From Henriciella barbarensis (GTDB lineage: Bacteria; Pseudomonadota; Alphaproteobacteria; Caulobacterales; Hyphomonadaceae), in NCBI RefSeq assembly GCF_003576345.1, contig NZ_QWGB01000005.1, positions 1,426,001-1,490,000 on the forward strand: a stretch of 64,000 nt of DNA, in the 5' to 3' direction. The notes below the pieces were generated by a model that searched no databases, was not told the origin of the DNA, and worked only from the letters and a program-made list of their open reading frames with translations. The position numbers were made by a program, and so were the translations under genes. This document shows positions 36,048 through 45,227 of this stretch, one piece after another. The stretch's first letter is position 1. Each line of letters opens with the position of its first letter.

Positions 36048-37925
36048 CTATCTCAGCTTCAGTCCGATGAAGGCACCTGCGCCCGGCCCGCGATAGCCAT
36101 AGACGTCTGTGACCTGCTCATCGAAGAGGTTGCTGCCGCGCAGGGTAATGGCGAGGCGTTCGGTGACCGGTATCTCTGCCGTAAGGGATGCCAGCGTATA
36201 CGCGTCCAGTGTCACGCGCCGGGATGGGAATGACCCGAAGTCGAAATCATCCTGCTCGCCGACATAGTCCAGCGCTGCCCCGATGCGCAGGCCATTGTCG
36301 TTGACCCGCCAGTTGGCGGCGATGCTGGCTGTGTCTGCAGGGACGCGGATTTCGTCGCTGCCATTATCGGCTTCGCTGTCGATGGAGGTGAACTGCCCTG
36401 AAATGTCGAGACGGTCGGTCGGTGTCCATTTAGCCCCGATTTCGATGCCAGAGCGTTTGCTGTCACCCGCCCGGTTGGCGGCGGTCGACATGAAGGTCGG
36501 GGTGAAGGCGGTATAGATTTCGTCTCCGAGTTCGGCTTCGAAATAGGTGATCGACGCGCTGAACTGTTCCCATGCCTGGTCCCAGCCGATTTCCCAGCTT
36601 GTCGACGTTTCAGGCTCAAGGTCCGGATTGCCGATGAAGCTGCCGGGGTAGAAGCCGAAGAGTTCGGTGAAGGTCGGGTTCTTCACGCCGCTGCCAGCCG
36701 AGGCACGAAGGCGCCCGCCAAAGTCGAAGCCATAGGCCGCCCCGGCGCGCCAGGTGACGGCATCTTCGAACTGGCCGTCATTGTCGTCAAAGCGGGCCGA
36801 TGCGTTCACCTGCAGGGCGTTGAGCGTGAGGCGGTACTCGCCCGCAATGCCGAACGTCTCAAAGCTCTGGCTCTGGTTCGGATCACCGAAGGCGAGGTCC
36901 GTTGAGCGGCGCTCATAGTCTTCGCTTTCATGGTCGACGAGGGCGCTGAATGTCTGGACCAGGTCACCTTGGCCGATTGTGACAGATGGGCTCCAGGAGA
37001 GTTTGGTGCGTTCACCATCCGTGGAGTCTGTATAAGTGCCATCCGCGCGATTGGTGCGGTCTACTTCATTGAGATTGGCGCGGAAGACGTGATCGATCTG
37101 TCCGGTCTTGCCTGTCAGAGCTGCGCCAATAATGGTCTGTTCGCTATCGGTTGTCCGGTCGACATTGTTGAGGAGCCCGTCGAAATCGGTGTCGCTGTCG
37201 AACTGGGATTCGGCTTCGCGATAGGTGGCGAGGAGCGACAGGTTCCAGCCCGTGCCAAGCTCCACTCCGCCGCGTGCGAGGAAAGCGAGGCTGTCAGAGC
37301 CGTCCTTTTCGCCGCCCTGGCCAGAACTGTCGACGCCTTCTGTCGTGAAGCCGGACACAGCGCCGCCAAAACTGAAGTGTTCAGAGGCTGTGTTGAAGCC
37401 AGCCGAGCCGTTCACGGTTTCGCGCGACCCAGCCTCAATTTCGGCATTGAAGCCGGGCTGGGCGGAGGTCTCAATGGCGAGAACCCCGCCAATCGCATCA
37501 GAGCCATAGAGTGAGGACTGCTCACCGCGCAGCACTTCGATACGGGCGATATCGAGACCAGAGAGAAGGCCGAAATCGGTTTCGCCAGTGACCGGGTCCG
37601 AGAATTCGATTCCGTCGAGAAAGACGAGTGTGTGGTTTGCCTCGGCTCCGCGAATGCGGACCTGCGTTAGCCCGCCGAGTGAGCCTGAGCGCGAGATGGC
37701 GACACCCGGAACGGCGCGCAGCTGGTCCGCAACGAAAGGTGTGTCGCGCACGGCAAGGTCGTCTTCGGTCAGGATGGCGACGTCTTCGGTCAACGTCGCC
37801 GGATCAACAGGCTGAAGGCCAGACACGGTGACGGTATCGAGGCGGCGCTCATCAGCGGTCTGGGCAAAGGAAAGGGGGGCAAGGGCGAGTGTGGCGACAG
37901 TCGCCAGCAGGATTGGTCGACGCAT
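36048..37925 (-). CDS. btuB: TonB-dependent receptor, BtuB-like
   Basis: A 625-residue outer-membrane barrel. Signal MRRPILLATVATLALAPLSFA; TonB-box region RLDTVTVSG; plug domain with VADQLRAVPGVAISRSGSLG, QVRIRGAEANHTLVFLDGIE and IEVLRGEQSSLYGSDAIGGV. The C-terminal strand is FIGLKLR. BtuB-sized and directly behind a cobalamin riboswitch, so B12 uptake is the strong reading. Confidence 0.92.
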   Translation of the reverse strand: MRRPILLATVATLALAPLSFAQTADERRLDTVTVSGLQPVDPATLTEDVAILTEDDLAVRDTPFVADQLRAVPGVAISRSGSLGGLTQVRIRGAEANHTLVFLDGIEFSDPVTGETDFGLLSGLDIARIEVLRGEQSSLYGSDAIGGVLAIETSAQPGFNAEIEAGSRETVNGSAGFNTASEHFSFGGAVSGFTTEGVDSSGQGGEKDGSDSLAFLARGGVELGTGWNLSLLATYREAESQFDSDTDFDGLLNNVDRTTDSEQTIIGAALTGKTGQIDHVFRANLNEVDRTNRADGTYTDSTDGERTKLSWSPSVTIGQGDLVQTFSALVDHESEDYERRSTDLAFGDPNQSQSFETFGIAGEYRLTLNALQVNASARFDDNDGQFEDAVTWRAGAAYGFDFGGRLRASAGSGVKNPTFTELFGFYPGSFIGNPDLEPETSTSWEIGWDQAWEQFSASITYFEAELGDEIYTAFTPTFMSTAANRAGDSKRSGIEIGAKWTPTDRLDISGQFTSIDSEADNGSDEIRVPADTASIAANWRVNDNGLRIGAALDYVGEQDDFDFGSFPSRRVTLDAYTLASLTAEIPVTERLAITLRGSNLFDEQVTDVYGYRGPGAGAFIGLKLR

Positions 37926-38055
37926 AGTTACGACTCCGATGGCGCGCCGCAGCGCGCATACAATACGAAACCACGTGCATTGCGCGCGCGGCAGACGGAT
38001 TGTCGAAAAACGGAGATACTCCGCGCCCGCTGGCTTTTCCCGGCCATGGGCAAAC

Positions 38056-38225
38056 GACAGGCGATGGCAGGTTTCCTGGCTTGCCGATCACAGCGTCTGG
38101 CCGCCTTCCCAAAGCATTGTGCTTCAGTGGCTTGGTGGCCATCAGCTCCTGGCTGACAGTTGCGGGTACAGCACCGGATTTACACCGGCTTCCCTCTTAG
38201 CCCCCTGTTAGAAGGGCACCATCTG
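38056..38225 (-). ncRNA. Cobalamin riboswitch
   Basis: On the minus strand the leader of btuB contains the B12 box AGCCAGGAAACCTGCC (38081-38066), and further 5' the conserved segments GGGAAGCCGGTGTAAATCCGG and GCTGTACCCGCAACTGT. All are in the order of class-I cobalamin riboswitches. The 5' end is estimated from the first paired element (GGTGCCC...). Adenosyl- or methylcobalamin binding would lower btuB-btuFCD expression. It fills most of the 436-base gap 37926-38361. Confidence 0.93.
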
Positions 38226-38231
38226 GCCGCG

Positions 38232-38260
38232 GTGATGTTCCAAGCGGCCGAGCCTGTCAA
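38232..38260 (-). promoter_or_regulatory. Candidate promoter upstream of the cobalamin riboswitch
   Basis: A consensus -35 TTGACA (38260-38255, minus strand) with 17 bases to a poor -10 (CATCAC). This would start transcription near the 5' edge of the riboswitch. The -35 and position support it; the -10 is weak. Confidence 0.35.
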
Positions 38261-38361
38261 TAGAACGAAATAAACCTTCCCGACCACCCGTTCGGGTGAT
38301 GCGGCCCATTTCTGGCCCGCCTAGCATGGGCCCCGGGACCATATTGGGTGGGGGGACGCAC

Positions 38362-41300
38362 GTGAAAACGATTCAGCAGAAACTTGGCGGTTGGGCGCGT
38401 GCGATCGTGCGTGCTTGCGGTCTCGCATTGGGAACGAGCGTATTGTCACTGGGTGCGCAAGCGTTCGAGCCTACTGTGCCATTAGACTTCTCGCTTCAGT
38501 TTCTGAACGCATCCGACCAAGAGATAACAACCGCCAACGTAAATGAGGCGGTGACGGTGTTGTACACTCTAGAAAACCCGAACCGCACTTCTGCTACGTT
38601 CGAGTTTGACCATTATCTAGCCGCTGGGCGAAGCATTGCTACACCATCGAATGTATCATCGACCTGTCCGAATTCGACGCTGGTTCCGGGTCCCAACTAT
38701 CTGCAGGTCGACGCGTCAATTAACGGAGCGTCGTCATGCACGATCAGGATAGATATCGTTTCCACGATACCGGGTAGTTTCACCACCAACACGAACTCGA
38801 TTGATGGCAGCCTTGGATCTGGCGCCTCGGCCCAGGGCACTATCAACTTTGTGGCACCACCTCAGTTCAGCATGGTGTTCAATCCGTCTTCGACGACCAA
38901 TAATGACAGCGCCCAAGTCACTTATACGATCAATAACGTCCAGAATCCCAACCCGGCGACAGGTGTGAATTTCTCACATAATTTCAATGCAGGGTTGAAA
39001 GTGTACCAGACGCCGAACGCTTCCACGACTTGTGTCGGGGGCACCCTGTTCGCCAATGCGGGCGCAGGGTCCATTTCTTATGTGGGTGGTTCGGTCCCAG
39101 CGAGCTCGAGCTGTACAATCAACTTGTTGGTCGGGTCCAAGGAGGCGGGTACGTTCATTGAAACCACCGGCGCCCTTTCGTCTGGGTTCGGAAATAGCGG
39201 CACCGCTTCTGACACGCTGACAGTCACTGACGTAATCGCGCCGCGTATCCGAACTATCGAGCGTGCTAATCCAACGAGCGGAAGCACCGATGCTGATATC
39301 CTTACATGGAGGATCCGATTTACGGAGGCGATGGATATCGCAACGTTCACGGCCGATCAGTTCGTAGTCACCGCTTTGGGGGGTGGGCTAACGGCAGACC
39401 TGACAATCGTCAATGCGGATGCCACGCAGGTCGAAGTGCGCGCAAGTGGCGGGAATCTGCCAGACTTCAACGGACTTGTTACGCTCGCCTTGAACTCACC
39501 GTCATCCATCGCGGATGTGGCTGGAAATGTTCTGGTTAGCTTCAATCCCACAGAGATGAGGCAGGATACCTTTGAGCTGATCAACGACTCCACCCCGCCA
39601 ATGGTGACAGCCTTTGAGCGCTACACGCCGCTGCAAGAAAACACCAATGCGGACGAACTGGTCTTCAAGATTACATTCAGCGAACCCGTTCAGAATGTTG
39701 GACCTGAAAGCTTTCAGGTAACCGGTACGAGCGCGACGGGCACGGACCTCCAATCTTTCGGAAAAAGTGGGGATATTAGAAAAGACAAGATCGGCGCGAT
39801 TCGACTCGCGCAAGAAATGGGCGGTGAGATGGGTTTTCCGGTGCGTGGCCTGTCCGGACAGACGTTCCTTCTGACTGTCTCAGGCGGCGACCTTGCAACC
39901 TATAGTGGCGTTGTCGGTCTGGATCTGGCGCTTGGCGGCGGACAAATTAATGGGAGGGCTGATCCCCCGGCCCCTATTGTTATATTCCGTCGCATATCGG
40001 ATTTTGCGGGTAACGGGCTGCTGTCCGGAGAGCCTGCCACGGATGAAACCTATACGGTGGACAATCGCGGCCCTGAGCTTGCTTCCATTACGCGGCGGAC
40101 CCCGGACACCGAAGTGACCGACGCCGATACGCTGACCTGGGACTTCCAGTTTAGCCGGATTTCGCCGCTATATGCCATCGAACCCAGCGCGTTCACGCTA
40201 ACCGGTACGACTGCGACCCTTTCCGTCGAACGTTACAGCATTGGCTTCTATGTGACGGCTTCGGGCGGCGACCTGGCCGATCTTAATGGACCTGTAACAA
40301 TCGCTCTCAGCGCTGGCTCCGTCGATGAGTTCGGCAATGCGCTGACGAGTGGCGAGCCGTCCGGCGCGAATGAGAACAGCTATACGCTACAGCAGACGCC
40401 GCCCGATACGGATGGCCCGAACGTGTCGATTGCAAGCACATCGACCGGTCCTGTTTCGGGGGTGTTCCCGGTCACTTTTACATTCACTGAGGATGTAACC
40501 GGATTTGCTGCTGAAGACATTACGCTCGGCAATGCGACGCTTGCCAATTTCGAGGCGACGGACGCGAAAGTGTATACGGCGGACATTACGCCTTCAGGGG
40601 ATGGTGCAGTAACCATTGATGTCGCCGCGAATGTTGCGGCAGACGCGGCTGACAACGGCAATGATGCAGCGCCGCAGTTTACCATTGTGGCAGATGCAAG
40701 CCCGCCCGGGCTATCAATCGAGCTTCCTGGGACCGAAACAACGGGCGCATTCACCGCGACCTTCACCTTCACGGAAGATGTGACGGGTTTCGAATTGGCG
40801 GACATTACGCTTGGAAACGCAGCCGCCAGTGATTTCGCGGCGACGAGCGGGTCGGTTTACACCGCGCGCATCACGCCATCGGCACCTGGCACGGTCAGCG
40901 TCAGCGTCGCTTCAGCGGCGGGCAAGGATGCGGCGGGCAATGATAGTCTTGAGGCGAGTGTCTCGCTTGAGGCTGTCTCTGAAATTCCCGAAGTTGTGAT
41001 CGATTTGAGTTCCGACATCGCTGACCCTGAACAGGCTGCATCGGTGGCGACAATCTCCAACCCTGGCAGTGCGCCATTGCCGTTCACCGTGCAGGTCGAT
41101 GTGCCGTGGATCACCGTGACGCCGCTTTCGGGCACGATTTCGCCGCTCGGAACGTTCGATCTGTCCGTCAGCCTCAACGATGCCGTGAATAGCTTGAATC
41201 CTGGCGATTATGTCGGGACAGTCACCGTGACGGTGGGCGATGCGCCGGTTGCGCTTGCGTCTATGGGCGGCGCGAACGGCCAGCCGGTTCAATCTGGCGG

Positions 41301-42915
41301 GAATGGCGGTGCGGTTGGCGTGGGCCTGAGCGCCGGCACGATCCTCGTGGAACTGCCCGTTAATGTCGCGGTGCAGGAGCGCTTCGGCAACGTCCAGCTT
41401 GTTGCAACGACGCAGGAGGGGCCATCCGGCGAAGCGAGCTTCACCTATGCTTCCGACGTGCCGGCTTTCGACAATCTGACGCTCTCGACAAGCAATAACC
41501 GGGCGAGTGCAAGTAGCGGGGACATCCTGTTCGGCAGCTATGACATCACCCAGATGGCGCCTCCGGGCTGGCGGGTGAAAGCGTTGAATTGTTCGGGCGA
41601 CCTTGATGGGGCAACGACCTATGACGCGGCGAGTGACACGGCGACAGTTGATGTCGATCCGGGTGAGAGCATTGTCTGCGTGTTTGAGAATGTGCGTGAT
41701 GAAGATGCGGTGCGCCTTGCGACACAGCGCGCCATCCGCAACTTCATGCTCCGCCGGGCTGACCGTATCATCGACGCGGCACCGGAACTGTCGCGCCGTT
41801 TTGCTGATCGCGATTCAGCCCAGCGCGGCGGCATGTCCGCCAACGCATCGGGCGCGGGCTACTACCAGATGGACTTCAGCGTCTCTCTGTCGGGGGCTCG
41901 CAATGCCGTTGCCGCCGATGAGGCCAATACGGGCGCCCGCTTCAACAATTCAGAAGCATCCTTCCTTGATGGCTGGGATGTCTGGCTGGCAGCCGAAGCG
42001 TCCGGTATCCGGGATGACCGCGCGGGCGAACGGTCCAGAACCGACTTTGCCACCGTGCAGCTCGGCGTCGACTACCTCCTGCGGGATGACGTTATCGTCG
42101 GTGCGATGGCCCAGTATGACTGGATGGAAGATGAGGCGCGCGAGGTCTTCACCGATGCTGGCGCGGTGCGCGGGGCGCAGGTGCAGGGTGAGGGCTGGAT
42201 GGCCGGTCCGTATGCAGTCTGGCGCGTGAAGGACAGCCTGGTCGTCGACGGCCTCGCCATGTTCGGGGAATCCGACAACCGGGTGAACCCGCTCGGCCTC
42301 TACAGCGATGACTTCGAAACCGAGCGCTACATGGTCCGGGCGAATGTAACGGGGGAAATCCGCTCTGGCCCATGGACAGTGCGTCCGCAGGCGGGGATCA
42401 CCCAGTACAAGGAAACCCAGTCGGCCTATACGGACACGCTCGGCATCAAAATCCCATCTCAGGATATCAGCCTCGGCCGCTTCCGGGCGGGACCGGAGGT
42501 CGCCTGGCGCAACGAGTTCCGCGATGGCAGCTGGCTACAGCTGAGCGGCAGGCTCAATGCGGTGTGGGACTATGATAGCGCAGATCTGCTGACCGAGCGT
42601 GGCTTCCTGAGCACTGACGATACCGACCTTCGGGCAGACGCGCGGATTGGTTTGGCCACGCAGACCAAGTGGGGCCCGCTGGTGCGCCTCGAGGTTGGTA
42701 TCGCAGGTGTTGGCGCCGGGGACTTCCGGGCGGAGACGGCCCGGATAGAGATCCGCGTGCCATTCGGTTCGGGTGGGCTAGGGCAAGGTGTGCAGGCGCT
42801 GGCTTCTGGCGCGGGGGGAATGGGACTTGGTGGCCGCTGTGATGTGCCAGGCGGCGGCGTGCACAGCTCCTTTGCGAGCCAGTCCGGCTGCAGTGCCGGT
42901 ATGCGGGGATACTAG
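38362..42915 (+). CDS. Large autotransporter with bacterial Ig-like repeats
   Basis: 1,517 residues from a GTG at 38362 with a G-rich ribosome site; the frame is open from 38296. Signal (M)KTIQQKLGGWARAIVRACGL to LGAQAFE. The passenger has two N-terminal domains of about 125 residues with conserved Cys pairs, then three repeats (core TDADxLTWxxxF, third degenerate). Two Big_12-like repeats follow (FTEDVTGF..DITLGNA). After about residue 1,200 comes a roughly 260-residue autotransporter-type barrel (FATVQLGVDYLLRDDVIVG; WTVRPQAGITQYKE). Unusually the barrel is followed by a Gly-rich tail with two Cys ending GMRGY, not a terminal aromatic strand. Function unknown; adhesion is a guess. Confidence 0.8.
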   Translation: MKTIQQKLGGWARAIVRACGLALGTSVLSLGAQAFEPTVPLDFSLQFLNASDQEITTANVNEAVTVLYTLENPNRTSATFEFDHYLAAGRSIATPSNVSSTCPNSTLVPGPNYLQVDASINGASSCTIRIDIVSTIPGSFTTNTNSIDGSLGSGASAQGTINFVAPPQFSMVFNPSSTTNNDSAQVTYTINNVQNPNPATGVNFSHNFNAGLKVYQTPNASTTCVGGTLFANAGAGSISYVGGSVPASSSCTINLLVGSKEAGTFIETTGALSSGFGNSGTASDTLTVTDVIAPRIRTIERANPTSGSTDADILTWRIRFTEAMDIATFTADQFVVTALGGGLTADLTIVNADATQVEVRASGGNLPDFNGLVTLALNSPSSIADVAGNVLVSFNPTEMRQDTFELINDSTPPMVTAFERYTPLQENTNADELVFKITFSEPVQNVGPESFQVTGTSATGTDLQSFGKSGDIRKDKIGAIRLAQEMGGEMGFPVRGLSGQTFLLTVSGGDLATYSGVVGLDLALGGGQINGRADPPAPIVIFRRISDFAGNGLLSGEPATDETYTVDNRGPELASITRRTPDTEVTDADTLTWDFQFSRISPLYAIEPSAFTLTGTTATLSVERYSIGFYVTASGGDLADLNGPVTIALSAGSVDEFGNALTSGEPSGANENSYTLQQTPPDTDGPNVSIASTSTGPVSGVFPVTFTFTEDVTGFAAEDITLGNATLANFEATDAKVYTADITPSGDGAVTIDVAANVAADAADNGNDAAPQFTIVADASPPGLSIELPGTETTGAFTATFTFTEDVTGFELADITLGNAAASDFAATSGSVYTARITPSAPGTVSVSVASAAGKDAAGNDSLEASVSLEAVSEIPEVVIDLSSDIADPEQAASVATISNPGSAPLPFTVQVDVPWITVTPLSGTISPLGTFDLSVSLNDAVNSLNPGDYVGTVTVTVGDAPVALASMGGANGQPVQSGGNGGAVGVGLSAGTILVELPVNVAVQERFGNVQLVATTQEGPSGEASFTYASDVPAFDNLTLSTSNNRASASSGDILFGSYDITQMAPPGWRVKALNCSGDLDGATTYDAASDTATVDVDPGESIVCVFENVRDEDAVRLATQRAIRNFMLRRADRIIDAAPELSRRFADRDSAQRGGMSANASGAGYYQMDFSVSLSGARNAVAADEANTGARFNNSEASFLDGWDVWLAAEASGIRDDRAGERSRTDFATVQLGVDYLLRDDVIVGAMAQYDWMEDEAREVFTDAGAVRGAQVQGEGWMAGPYAVWRVKDSLVVDGLAMFGESDNRVNPLGLYSDDFETERYMVRANVTGEIRSGPWTVRPQAGITQYKETQSAYTDTLGIKIPSQDISLGRFRAGPEVAWRNEFRDGSWLQLSGRLNAVWDYDSADLLTERGFLSTDDTDLRADARIGLATQTKWGPLVRLEVGIAGVGAGDFRAETARIEIRVPFGSGGLGQGVQALASGAGGMGLGGRCDVPGGGVHSSFASQSGCSAGMRGY

Positions 42916-42943
42916 GCGCGGTCCTGTAATCCTGACGTGCCGC

Positions 42944-43570
42944 CTAGCTGCTGGCGCCAAGGCCTGCGGCAAAGGCGATCCGAAGGGCGGCAGACAGGCT
43001 GTCGACGCCGAGCTTGTCCATCATGTTTGCGCGGTGAATCTCCACTGTACGCGGGGAGATGTCGAGCGAGTTGGCAATGCCCTTATTGGTCAGCCCTTCG
43101 ACCAGACCATTGAGAATGTCGCGCTCGCGCGGGCTGAGATGAGCGAGCCGCTTTTCCGCTTCGGCCTTCTGGATCGCGCCCTGATGAAGGCTGTCTAGGT
43201 GTTCGACGCCTTCAGTAATCGCCTGGAGTAGGACCTGCTTTTCGTAAGGCTTTTCAACGAAATTGACCGCGCCGGCCTTCATGGCCTGAACCGCCACCGA
43301 TACATCACCATGTCCTGTGAGGACAATGATCGGCATCTCGCAGCCGCGCTCATTGAGCTCTTTCTGGACCGCGAGTCCATTCATCTGCGGCATCTGGACA
43401 TCCAGGAGGATACAGCCTGATTCGAGCTCGTCGAGCTTTGCCAGGAAGCTTACTCCGTCCGGATGTGTCTGAACGCGATAGCCCGCGAGCCGGAGCATGA
43501 AGCTGGCTGAGTGACGGATAGCCTCATCATCATCTACGAGGTGGACTAGCGGCTTTTCAGAATCAGTCAT
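42944..43570 (-). CDS. fixJ: FixJ-family response regulator
   Basis: 208 residues: receiver domain with VDDDEAIR, phospho-acceptor Asp57 in CILLDVQMP, LTGHGDVSVAVQAMKAGA and Lys in VEKPYEK. A LuxR-type HTH follows (LSPRERDILNGLVEGLTNKGIAN... RTVEIHRANMMDKLG). Overlaps fixL by 4 bases. FixJ normally activates fixK and micro-aerobic genes. The cbb3 operon lies just across the intergenic region. Confidence 0.92.
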   Translation of the reverse strand: MTDSEKPLVHLVDDDEAIRHSASFMLRLAGYRVQTHPDGVSFLAKLDELESGCILLDVQMPQMNGLAVQKELNERGCEMPIIVLTGHGDVSVAVQAMKAGAVNFVEKPYEKQVLLQAITEGVEHLDSLHQGAIQKAEAEKRLAHLSPRERDILNGLVEGLTNKGIANSLDISPRTVEIHRANMMDKLGVDSLSAALRIAFAAGLGASS

Positions 43571-44691
43571 GCCTCGGTTTCTACAGGTTCAAGCGTGAAA
43601 GCGAAACGCGTGCCCGTGTCGCCTGCAGGTATCGCTTCGATCGTACCTCCATGCGCTTCGACAATGGTGCGGCAGATGGAAAGCCCAAGACCCATGCCGG
43701 TAGACTTGGAGCTGGCCAGCGGACGGAAGAGGTGTTCAGAAACCTCACGGTCTATTCCGGGGCCATTATCCTCGATAGTGACAAGCACCATGCCATTGCT
43801 GCCAATCAGGGCGCGGATATCGATCTTCGGCTCTACCTGCGGTCCGATAGCTTCGATGGCATTACGGACGATATTGATGATGACCTGCTGTATCTGAATC
43901 GGATCGATCATCACAAACGGCGTGTCTTCCGACACGCTGACAGAGATGGCGCCTGACGCCGTGCCCATTTCCGTCTGGACGAGGGCGACCGCATCACCGA
44001 GCAGGGGAACCAGATCCGTGGGGCGTTTCTCGACTTCGCCGCGAGAGACATAGTCGCGCAGCTTACGGACGATCTGACCCGCGCGGACAGATTGTTTGGC
44101 CGCTTCGCCGAGCGCTTCCTGCACCATTTTCATTGTCTCTTCGTCCGGCGCATCGAGCAGGTCACGGGCGGCTTCGAGATAATTTGTTACCACGGTGAGC
44201 GGCTGGTTCAGCTCATGCGCGAGGGCAGACGCCATCGTGCCGACTGAGCTCAGCCTCGAAAAATGGACGAGCTCGGCCTGCAAGGCCTTCATGCGCGTTT
44301 CATTGCGCCGTTGCTCGGTCAGGTCCCGCATGAAAGCCGTGAAGAGGTAATGGTCGCCAATCTTTGCCTCGCCGATCTTGAGATCGATCGGAAACAGAGT
44401 GCCGTCGGCGCGCCGTGCGGTAACTGTGCGGCCAATGCCGATAATCTGGCGCTCACCGGTGCGAAGATAGCGCGAGATGTAACCGTCATGCTGCGACTTG
44501 TCGGTTGGCGACATGAGGATGCTGACATTGCGTCCAAGCAGTTGGTCCGCTTCGTAGCCAAACAGGGTCTCTGCTGCCTTGCTGACAGCCGTGACGATCC
44601 CGGCGTCATTGATGACCACCATGGCATCCGGCACCGACTGGAGGATGGACCGGAAGTGGTGATGGAGCGCGTCAACGTCCATCTCCGCCAT
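43567..44691 (-). CDS. fixL: FixL-type haem PAS sensor histidine kinase
   Basis: 374 residues without membrane segments, so a soluble FixL. One PAS domain (about 10-125) carries the haem-ligand candidate His68 in SQHDGYISRYLRTGE and Arg88 in IIGIGRTV. Their 20-residue spacing equals H200 and R220 of Bradyrhizobium FixL. Dimerisation helix with phospho-His159 in ASALAHELNQPL; N, G1 and G2 boxes in NIVRNAIEAIG, IEDNGPGID and STGMGLGLSICRTI. Oxygen binding should switch the kinase off. Confidence 0.93.
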   Translation of the reverse strand: MAEMDVDALHHHFRSILQSVPDAMVVINDAGIVTAVSKAAETLFGYEADQLLGRNVSILMSPTDKSQHDGYISRYLRTGERQIIGIGRTVTARRADGTLFPIDLKIGEAKIGDHYLFTAFMRDLTEQRRNETRMKALQAELVHFSRLSSVGTMASALAHELNQPLTVVTNYLEAARDLLDAPDEETMKMVQEALGEAAKQSVRAGQIVRKLRDYVSRGEVEKRPTDLVPLLGDAVALVQTEMGTASGAISVSVSEDTPFVMIDPIQIQQVIINIVRNAIEAIGPQVEPKIDIRALIGSNGMVLVTIEDNGPGIDREVSEHLFRPLASSKSTGMGLGLSICRTIVEAHGGTIEAIPAGDTGTRFAFTLEPVETEA

Positions 44692-44805
44692 ATCGTAGAT
44701 CTGGTCCGGACCCTTCAGTGTTCACACCCCTGTCGTCTGCATAACCGCAATGCGACAGGCAGGGCCGGGTGGTCAACAAATAGCGTGAGGAGAGGTGCTG
44801 AATTG

Positions 44806-45069
44806 TCATGGCATGACCCGGGCGAGGCGATGCGCCAAAGTCCGAGCATGCTGCAGGAACGGGCTGATAACCATGACGGCGACGCCCGACACGAAAACCG
44901 GGCACCAGACGCAGTGCATGCCGAACAAGCTGGATGTACCGGGCGCCTGACCTGTTGAGGAGCACCACGCAAGCTGCAGCAGCTCATTTCGCAAGTGATG
45001 CGACTGAACTTGCGGCCACGCGATCATCGCGATGGCCAGCCCGACGGTAAATATAATGACACGGTTCAT
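44806..45069 (-). CDS. Small two-helix membrane protein with a Cys-x-x-Cys pair
   Basis: 87 residues from the ATG at 45069, with AGGAGG 7 bases upstream; longer in-frame starts lack this. Two hydrophobic segments (VIIFTVGLAIAMIAWP and CPVFVSGVAVMVISPF) flank a loop containing LLQLAWCSS and FGMHCVWCPVF. The CVWC pair with a preceding His could bind metal or haem, or be redox active. Not recognised. It lies between fixL (same strand, 114 bases away) and the divergent ccoN, so a role in cbb3 assembly or oxygen response is possible but unproven. Confidence 0.6.
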   Translation of the reverse strand: MNRVIIFTVGLAIAMIAWPQVQSHHLRNELLQLAWCSSTGQAPGTSSLFGMHCVWCPVFVSGVAVMVISPFLQHARTLAHRLARVMP

Positions 45070-45120
45070 TCGGAGGCCTCCTGATGCCCGCAATCTAATG
45101 CGTCTGCGACAGGCTGGCCC

Positions 45121-45201
45121 ATACGTATGAGCCCGTATACCGAACACTTCCGAGCTTCCGTAATCCCTCTGCCATGATGAGACAGCCGCCGCTTCCGGCG
45201 G
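45121..45201. promoter_or_regulatory. Regulatory-looking region upstream of ccoN
   Basis: Within the 158-base gap between the small membrane protein and ccoN there is a CGTAT direct repeat (ATACGTAT at 45121-45128 and CGTATAC at 45134-45140, also readable as an ATACG/CGTAT inverted repeat). A CCGCC/GGCGG hairpin lies at 45186-45201, ahead of the ccoN start. No TTGAT-N4-ATCAA FNR/FixK box is visible. Confidence 0.3.
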
Positions 45202-45227
45202 AGTTTGAATGTTGAGGGGTAGGCAAG

